This document shows, piece after piece, positions 7,351-11,317 of a stretch of 11,317 nt of DNA; the stretch's first letter is position 1; each line of letters begins with the position of its first letter. The translations under genes and the position numbers were made by a program. Source of the stretch: Leptolinea sp. UBA1437 (GTDB taxonomy: Bacteria; Chloroflexota; Anaerolineae; Anaerolineales; Anaerolineaceae); the NCBI GenBank assembly GCA_002329625.1, contig DCTP01000113.1, forward strand, positions 18,079 to 29,395, read 5' to 3'. A model generated the notes under the pieces. That model saw only the letters and a program-made list of their open reading frames with translations, searched no databases and was not told where the DNA came from.

Positions 7351-7647
7351 TGAACCTCCGGAGTCGAAATGAGAGTAAACTCACTGGTATAATCATAGTG
7401 AAAATTATAATTTAGCTGACAAGATTTCAAATAGATCTCGGCAATATGAGTTCCTGTTTTCAGAGTACTTGCGGCTAAAAAGCAAAGAACAGAATTTTTT
7501 ACTTGAGACCGATTTTACCAAATAAATTCACATCGACAGATACCGATTCTCAGAACGAGTTTCCTCAATTTTCTTTATGCTTATCAAAAAATTCTATTTC
7601 AGATAATTAATTCAAGTAAAACAATATTTAATAAGGATAAAATTTTT
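7351..7647. other. Divergent intergenic region between deoD and the acetate-kinase-like gene
   Basis: This 297-base AT-rich gap must carry the promoters of both flanking genes. For deoD, TATAAT (7404-7409, - strand) lies 15 bases from TTGAAA (7425-7430), and TATGAT (7392-7397) lies 19 bases from TTGTCA (7417-7422); neither has ideal spacing. For the kinase, GATAAT at 7602-7607 is a possible -10 without a clear -35. The kinase has AAGGA at 7633-7637 as ribosome binding site. A TCACT/AGTGA inverted repeat (7381-7401) flanks a TATAAT at 7388-7393. I see no gene or RNA structure here. Confidence 0.5.
7404..7430 (-). promoter_or_regulatory. Candidate sigma70 promoter for deoD
   Basis: On the - strand TTGAAA (7425-7430) is followed after 15 bases by a perfect TATAAT (7404-7409), 54 bases upstream of the deoD start codon. 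The spacer is 2 bases short of optimal. An alternative pair, TTGTCA (7417-7422) and TATGAT (7392-7397) with a 19-base spacer, overlaps it. Confidence 0.35.
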
Positions 7648-8853
7648 ATGAATATTTTAATTTTTAATTGTGGCAGTTCATCACAGGCATTCAAAGTTTA
7701 CCAAGTCTCGGAAAATGATCAGCCGAAAATGATCGCATCCGGAAAAGCAAAAAATGTTGCTACGCAAACGAAAGCGGATTCATTCATAGAATATCGGATC
7801 AATGATAAACAGGGGAAAGAAATAATTAGCCTTCCGTCTCATCGTATTGCCGCCGGCGTTATATTAACTTTATTGGAAGGAGAGAATATCACGGTTGATG
7901 GCATAGGGCATCGTTTTGTTCATGGCGGGCCGCGTTTCAATCGGAGTGTTAAAATCGATGAAAATGTTTTTTACGAATTAAAAAAATCCTTCCGTTTTGC
8001 CCCGATTCACAATCCAAATTCCTTCAGTGTGATCGAAGTTTGCAAAGCAAGGCTGCCGGAGATCCCACAATATGCTGTCTTTGATACAGCATTTCATGCA
8101 AAATTACCCAAAGAATCCCAAGTCTATGCACTTCCAAAAAAACTTGCCGATGAATATGGCTTTCGTAAATATGGTTTCCATGGCCTGTCTTATCAAAACA
8201 TCCTTTCGAAAATGCCGGATTTGCTCGGGAAACCGATCGAACAGTTGAATTTAGTGATGTGCCATTTGGGAACCGGCGGATCCAGCGTAACAGCAATCAA
8301 GAAAGGATTACCTTATGATACTTCGATGGGATATTCTCCGTTGCAAGGACTGATCATGTCAACTCGTTGCGGCGATCTGGATCCGGAAATTGTGCTTGAT
8401 TTGATTCGTTCGGGAATGGGCGCAGATGAAGTGGATTCTGTTCTGAATAACCAATCCGGATTGATCGGATTATCCGGATATTCTTCAAATCTGATTGAAA
8501 TAATCGACGAAAGCGAACGAGGAAATGAAGATTGTCAGCTGGCATATGACGCTTACAGCCATCGCTTAAAAAGTTATATCGGTGCATTTGTCTGGTTGTT
8601 GGACGGAGCGGATGCGATTGCATTTACGGACGATCTCGGTATAAAATCATGGAAATTGCGAGAAAAGGTTTTTAAGGATTCGGAAAATATGGGAATCAGA
8701 TTAGACAATCATGCAAATCAGAACGCCTCTTTTGAAAAACCTTCACTTGTCAGTCGAAGTGACTCTGAAATTCCGATTTGGGTAGTTCCGAATGATGAGG
8801 AAATAGTTATCCTGAATGAAATATTAGAATTAATAAGGAATGGCACTTTGTGA
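7648..8853 (+). CDS. ackA: Acetate kinase family protein with altered nucleotide pocket
   Basis: A 401-residue ASKHA-fold kinase, normal acetate kinase length. Seen and matching Methanosarcina AckA: NCGSSS (Asn7, Ser10, Ser12), HRFVHGG with Arg89, APIHNP, catalytic Asp146 in FDTAFH, His178 in YGFHGLS, His206, Arg240 in STRCGDLDP, and Glu384 near the C-terminus. These are the acetate and phosphoryl-transfer residues. The adenosine-binding elements differ: the usual SNDFRDL is SSNLIEI (Asn281-Leu282-Ile283 in place of Asp-Phe-Arg) and the usual FTAGIGENS is FTDDLGIKS (326-334). The phosphate loop reads HLGTGGSS, with Thr for Asn and one extra residue. It should interconvert an acyl phosphate and acid, but ATP use is doubtful; PPi or another donor is possible. 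No pta is adjacent. AAGGA (7633-7637) precedes the ATG. The gene symbol marks family only. Confidence 0.85.
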   Translation: MNILIFNCGSSSQAFKVYQVSENDQPKMIASGKAKNVATQTKADSFIEYRINDKQGKEIISLPSHRIAAGVILTLLEGENITVDGIGHRFVHGGPRFNRSVKIDENVFYELKKSFRFAPIHNPNSFSVIEVCKARLPEIPQYAVFDTAFHAKLPKESQVYALPKKLADEYGFRKYGFHGLSYQNILSKMPDLLGKPIEQLNLVMCHLGTGGSSVTAIKKGLPYDTSMGYSPLQGLIMSTRCGDLDPEIVLDLIRSGMGADEVDSVLNNQSGLIGLSGYSSNLIEIIDESERGNEDCQLAYDAYSHRLKSYIGAFVWLLDGADAIAFTDDLGIKSWKLREKVFKDSENMGIRLDNHANQNASFEKPSLVSRSDSEIPIWVVPNDEEIVILNEILELIRNGTL

Positions 8854-8890
8854 ATAAACTGAATTCAAAGAAATTCGTCTCTTTTTGAGG

Positions 8891-8920
8891 GAATAAATGA
8901 ATCCGTTATTCCATTTATTC
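8891..8920 (+). terminator. Hairpin downstream of the acetate-kinase-like gene
   Basis: GAATAAATG (8891-8899) and CATTTATTC (8912-8920) are perfect 9-bp reverse complements around a 12-base loop that can pair a further 3 bp. It begins 37 bases after the kinase stop. The stem is AT-rich and followed by TTAAGTCT rather than a T run, so it may be a weak terminator or an mRNA 3'-end structure. Confidence 0.4.
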
Positions 8921-9014
8921 TTAAGTCTATCAAATCAAAATTGTCACGATCGAAAAATTTCTTTTTTATCAAAGATAAAATCATGATAAACTAAACATAA
9001 TAAAAAATCTTTAA

Positions 9015-9101
9015 GCGCGATACAGTGAGATCGGCAAGATTGAATGAATAGGCAAAATAGGAATTCACCTGAAGGTCTCGCTGCGCGCGAGACCTTTTTT
9101 T
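9015..9101 (+). promoter_or_regulatory. Candidate transcription attenuator leader of pyrFE
   Basis: Seen: the segment 9023-9032 (CAGTGAGATC) can pair in RNA with all ten bases of 9074-9083 (GGTCTCGCTG), using two G-U pairs, and GCGCG (9015-9019) can extend the helix with CGCGC (9084-9088) across a 3-base bulge. 9074-9083 covers the 5' arm of the terminator that ends at 9101, so the two structures exclude each other: antiterminator or terminator. This is the layout of an attenuator controlling pyrimidine genes. No PyrR-binding consensus is apparent in the 41-base loop. The pairing is visible; regulation and ligand are inference. Confidence 0.55.
9074..9101 (+). terminator. Strong intrinsic terminator upstream of pyrF
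   Basis: GGTCTCGC (9074-9081) and GCGAGACC (9087-9094) form a perfect 8-bp GC-rich stem with a 5-base loop, extended by A-T pairs, then seven T (9095-9101). It lies 220 bases beyond the kinase stop and 59 bases before the pyrF ATG, which suits an attenuator more than a simple end of the kinase transcript. Confidence 0.85.
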
Positions 9102-9160
9102 GTATTAATCGATAAAAAGTTATGGATAATTCAACTCTCACAAATAGAAGGAACAATACA

Positions 9161-9862
9161 ATGAAAGATGTAATAATTGCCTGTGATTTTAAAGATGCAA
9201 AATCCACCCTGGCATTTTTGGATTTGTTCAAAACCCAAAAACCTTTTGTAAAAATCGGAATGGAACTATTCTATTTCGAAGGACCGGCTATCGTTCGGGA
9301 GATTAAAGCTCGCGGCCATAAAATATTTCTTGATCTAAAACTCCATGATATTCCGAATACCGTCATGTCCGCTATGCAAAGTCTTTCAAAACTGGACCCG
9401 GACATCATCGATGTTCACGCAGCCGGAACAACCGAAATGATGAAAGCTGCAATGGAAGGAGCTTTTCGATCCGACGGATCAAAACCGCTTGTAATCGCAG
9501 TAACTCAACTCACTTCTACCAGCGAAGAAAGAATGAATCGGGAATTGCTGATCCAAGCTACTATGGAGGAAACCGTACTGCATTATGCGCAAAACGCAAA
9601 AGAAGCTGGGTTATCCGGTATCGTTTGCAGTCCTCTTGAAGCCGCTATCGTAAAAAAGGGATTGGGAGAGGATTTCATTACCGTCACTCCGGGAATTCGC
9701 TTGCCGGATTCAATCAAAGATGATCAGGCAAGAATTACCACTCCCACTCAAGCAAGAGAAATCGGTACCGATTATATTGTTGTGGGACGTCCGATCATCC
9801 GTGCGGAAGATCCAGTCGCCGCTTATGATCGGTTTTGTCACGATTTTTTAGGTGAAGCTTAG
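9161..9862 (+). CDS. pyrF: Orotidine 5'-phosphate decarboxylase
   Basis: A 233-residue cytosolic TIM-barrel enzyme that converts OMP to UMP, the last step of de novo pyrimidine synthesis. Seen: Asp9 and Lys31 near the N-terminus, the signature FLDLKLHDIPNTV with catalytic Asp58, Lys60 and Asp63, TPGIR with Arg180, and VVGRPI with the phosphate-binding Arg210. Length and motif order fit the Bacillus/Escherichia monofunctional group. I chose ATG 9161 because AAGGA (9148-9152) lies 8 bases upstream and family proteins begin right at this strand; an ATG at 9122 would add 13 polar residues with no ribosome binding site. pyrE follows after 41 bases. A terminator/antiterminator leader precedes the gene and probably controls the pair. 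Confidence 0.96.
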   Translation: MKDVIIACDFKDAKSTLAFLDLFKTQKPFVKIGMELFYFEGPAIVREIKARGHKIFLDLKLHDIPNTVMSAMQSLSKLDPDIIDVHAAGTTEMMKAAMEGAFRSDGSKPLVIAVTQLTSTSEERMNRELLIQATMEETVLHYAQNAKEAGLSGIVCSPLEAAIVKKGLGEDFITVTPGIRLPDSIKDDQARITTPTQAREIGTDYIVVGRPIIRAEDPVAAYDRFCHDFLGEA

Positions 9863-9903
9863 ATCAACGGAGTATGATTGAATCACCATTCAGGAGGATA
9901 GAA

Positions 9904-10566
9904 ATGAAAAGGGAAATCGCTCAACATCTGTTAGATATCAAAGCTGTTTTTCTACGCCCCAATGAACCGTTTACTTGGGTCAGCGGAATTAAGAGCCCGA
10001 TCTATTGTGACAATCGGCTTACGCTCTCTTATCCGGAAATTCGCAAAGATATTGAGAACGGCTTAGTTTCGATCATTCGGGAACATTACCCTGATTGTGA
10101 AGCAATATTCGGCACTTCTACCGCCGGAATTCCTCACGCAGCGATCGTTGCGGATATTATGAATCTTCCGATGGGTTATGTTCGAGGAAATACCAAAGAT
10201 CACGGGCGAAATAATCAAATTGAAGGCCGTTTTGAAAAAGATTGGAAAGTGGTTGTCATCGAGGATTTGATTTCCACAGCTGGCAGCGTCGTCGAGGTCG
10301 TTCAGATCCTCCGTGAAAATGGCTGTAATGTTCTGGGAATTGCTTCGATTTTTACCTATGGAATGCAATCAGGATTAGATAATCTTCGAAAAGCGCAAGT
10401 CCAAAATTATTCCTTAACGGATTTTGATACGCTCATCGAAGTGGAATTGGAAAACGGATCGCTTTCAAGAGCGGATGTCAATAAATTGTTGGCATTTCGG
10501 GCAAATCCTTCAGACAGTTCTTGGCAATTTTGCACCTCCGCTGTCGAAAATCCGCAAATTTATTGA
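9904..10566 (+). CDS. pyrE: Orotate phosphoribosyltransferase
   Basis: A 220-residue cytosolic enzyme that joins orotate to PRPP to give OMP, the substrate of the upstream PyrF. Seen: FTWVSGIKSPIYCDNR (23-38) for orotate binding, GTSTAGIPHA around 70-79, the VRxxxKDHGxxNQIEG flexible loop with Lys98 and His100, and the PRPP-binding loop VVVIEDLISTAGS at 116-128. The loop has STAGS where Bacillus has STGGS, an acceptable variant (Escherichia has ITAGT). ATG 9904 has an ideal AGGAGG (9892-9897) 6 bases upstream; an ATG at 9874 would be in-frame but lacks one. The protein is slightly longer at its C-terminus than short bacterial PyrE. It is the last gene of the pair, followed by a strong hairpin. 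Confidence 0.95.
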   Translation: MKREIAQHLLDIKAVFLRPNEPFTWVSGIKSPIYCDNRLTLSYPEIRKDIENGLVSIIREHYPDCEAIFGTSTAGIPHAAIVADIMNLPMGYVRGNTKDHGRNNQIEGRFEKDWKVVVIEDLISTAGSVVEVVQILRENGCNVLGIASIFTYGMQSGLDNLRKAQVQNYSLTDFDTLIEVELENGSLSRADVNKLLAFRANPSDSSWQFCTSAVENPQIY

Positions 10567-10598
10567 TCCAAGTCGATTCCATTATTTATCGGTTGAAC

Positions 10599-10637
10599 AC
10601 GGGTCTGATTCATACAAACGAATCAGACCCGTTTATT
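10599..10637 (+). terminator. Intrinsic terminator of the pyrFE operon
   Basis: Arms 10599-10611 and 10620-10632 form a perfect 13-bp stem (ACGGGTCTGATTC and its reverse complement) with an 8-base loop, 32 bases after the pyrE stop. The T stretch is short (GTTTATTG), so release may be less than complete, but stem length and position make it a convincing operon end. Confidence 0.8.
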
Positions 10638-10660
10638 GAAATTCGGCATTGCCGGCTGAT

Positions 10661-10674
10661 AATGAATATTCATT
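10661..10674. repeat. 14-bp perfect palindrome
   Basis: AATGAATATTCATT is its own reverse complement. It lies between the pyrFE terminator and the regulator promoter, about 140 bases upstream of the latter. It could be a protein binding site, but AT-rich palindromes of this size can arise by chance. Confidence 0.35.
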
Positions 10675-10812
10675 GAAAAGCACCGTTAATGCAATCAAAT
10701 TCTTATAATAGATGCGATAAATGAGAATCAAGAAATCAAGATAACTCTGAATCAATTCAAACATCTTTCCCATTTAATCACAAAAATATCTCTTATACCC
10801 GTTTTCTCATAC

Positions 10813-10841
10813 TTGACAAATCATTCAGCGTGACTTATATA
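10813..10841 (+). promoter_or_regulatory. Sigma70-type promoter of the MarR-family gene
   Basis: A perfect TTGACA (10813-10818) is followed after exactly 17 bases by TATATA (10836-10841), one mismatch from TATAAT. Transcription would begin near 10848, about 16 bases before the ATG. This is the best promoter in the window. Confidence 0.8.
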
Positions 10842-10845
10842 TAAG
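10834..10845. promoter_or_regulatory. Candidate autoregulatory operator (12-bp palindrome over the -10)
   Basis: CTTATATATAAG is a perfect palindrome that covers the -10 box. MarR proteins bind short AT-rich palindromes as dimers, often on their own promoters. A second small inverted repeat, CTTAA-GGA-TTAAG (10850-10862), spans the ribosome binding site just downstream. Autorepression is inferred. Confidence 0.5.
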
Positions 10846-10863
10846 CTCGCTTAAGGATTAAGT

Positions 10864-11313
10864 ATGATTAACCAAATACATTCTTTGTTATCCGCTTTTA
10901 CAACTTGGACAGGTCTGTCGATGAATTATTCCATCCATGGATTCGTGCGATTCATCCGCGAAAATGGACTTTCCTTATCTCAAATTTCGACCCTTTTTCA
11001 ACTTTATCATTGCGGTACCTCAGCAGTTTCTCAAATCAGTTCCAATTTAGATATTTCAAATGCCGCTGCCAGCCAACTGCTTGAACGCCTTGTACAACAG
11101 GGTTTAATCACCCGATCAGAGAATCCTCTCGACCGTCGTGAAAAAAAGCTTGTGTTGACAAATAAAGGATATGAATTGCTAAGGGATAGTGCAAAAGCCT
11201 GCAGTGCATGGCAGGAACAACTTGTTTCTACCTTAACCCCTGAAGAACAAAATAAAGTATCGGAAGCACTGGAAATCCTCATAGAAAAAACGAAACAGCT
11301 TCCGGACGCATAA
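10864..11313 (+). CDS. MarR-family winged-helix transcriptional regulator
   Basis: A 149-residue dimeric DNA-binding regulator. Seen: an N-terminal helix bundle (1-50), a winged helix-turn-helix at about 53-105 with AVSQISSNLDISNAAASQLLERL as scaffold and recognition helices, and the DxRxKxLxLTxKG wing at 90-102 (LDRREKKLVLTNKG), which is the MarR signature; a C-terminal helical dimerisation part follows. ATG 10864 has AAGGA (10853-10857) 6 bases upstream. Its own strong promoter with a palindrome over the -10 suggests autoregulation, and the usual target is a transporter or enzyme gene immediately downstream, beyond the window edge. Cys50 and Cys113 could in principle sense oxidants, but nothing shows this. 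The ligand is unknown. Confidence 0.93.
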   Translation: MINQIHSLLSAFTTWTGLSMNYSIHGFVRFIRENGLSLSQISTLFQLYHCGTSAVSQISSNLDISNAAASQLLERLVQQGLITRSENPLDRREKKLVLTNKGYELLRDSAKACSAWQEQLVSTLTPEEQNKVSEALEILIEKTKQLPDA

Positions 11314-11317
11314 TTAT

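Larger units (their letters stand above)
8854..9160. other. Intergenic region between the kinase and pyrF
   Basis: This 307-base gap contains an AT-rich hairpin soon after the kinase stop (8891-8920), a 7-bp inverted repeat with 3-base spacer (8964-8980) next to a second GATAAA copy at 8985-8990, and then the presumed pyrFE leader with its terminator and antiterminator (9015-9101). CATAAT at 8996-9001 is a possible -10 for the leader, but no -35 with good spacing is visible. The pyrF ribosome binding site AAGGA is at 9148-9152. Confidence 0.6.

Noticed and set aside
7386..7393. TGGTATAAT extended -10 on the + strand as the kinase promoter
   Set aside because: It is about 255 bases from the kinase start with no -35 and lies close to deoD on the other strand; too weak to assign.
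7508..7548. Direct repeat ACCGATT at 7508-7514 and 7542-7548
   Set aside because: Seven bases in a 297-base gap with no symmetry is within chance expectation.
9033..9073. PyrR-binding RNA or a known riboswitch in the pyrFE leader loop
   Set aside because: I could not match the PyrR anti-antiterminator consensus or any riboswitch core in these 41 bases.
9122..9124. ATG 9122 as pyrF start
   Set aside because: No ribosome binding site, and it adds 13 residues before the conserved first beta strand; ATG 9161 has AAGGA.
1..11317. tRNA, rRNA, CRISPR, insertion sequence or phage attachment features
   Set aside because: No cloverleaf, repeat-spacer pattern, transposase motif or terminal inverted repeats were seen on either strand.

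Overview
The window reads as a chromosomal segment of a strictly anaerobic, probably fermentative bacterium of moderate-to-low GC. The evidence is a large iron-sulfur/HdrB-like flavoprotein, a radical SAM enzyme, a C-GCAxxG-C-C protein, an acetate-kinase-family enzyme and AGGAGG-type ribosome binding sites. An anaerobic Chloroflexota (Anaerolineae-like) or Firmicutes host is plausible, but the sequence does not prove either. I see no tRNA, rRNA, CRISPR array, transposase or phage gene.

Region 1 (1-5861, + strand) is one tightly packed operon, cut at its 5' end by the window edge. In order it holds a pyridine nucleotide-disulfide oxidoreductase/dicluster protein (N-terminus missing), a 70-residue two-CxxC redox protein, a SAM-dependent methyltransferase (TrsM/DVU_1556-like), a C-GCAxxG-C-C protein (DVU_1555-like), a radical SAM protein of the TrsS type, and a PaaK-like AMP-dependent CoA ligase (DVU_1553-like). 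Four of the five junctions overlap or nearly touch. From memory this is the conserved DVU_1558-to-DVU_1553 set of Desulfovibrio and other anaerobes, named by family but with no established product or pathway. It is the best candidate here for an undescribed system. A reasonable inference is that NAD(P)H electrons pass through flavin, [4Fe-4S] and noncubane clusters and the small redox protein to a radical SAM enzyme acting on a carboxylate activated by the ligase, with a further methyl transfer.

Region 2 (5862-7350) holds a + strand CrtO-family (glycosyl-diaponeurosporenoate acyltransferase-like) membrane protein, convergent with a - strand purine-nucleoside phosphorylase deoD, 7 bases apart.

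Region 3 (7351-8920) holds a + strand acetate-kinase-family gene divergent from deoD. Catalytic residues are kept, but the residues that form the ATP adenosine pocket in ordinary acetate kinases are replaced.

Region 4 (8921-10634) is a pyrF-pyrE pyrimidine operon. A strong intrinsic terminator lies just upstream of pyrF, and an upstream segment can pair with its 5' arm, which looks like a transcription attenuator. The operon ends in a 13-bp-stem hairpin.

Region 5 (10635-11317) holds a textbook sigma70-type promoter with a 12-bp palindrome over its -10 box, then a MarR-family regulator that ends four bases before the window edge.
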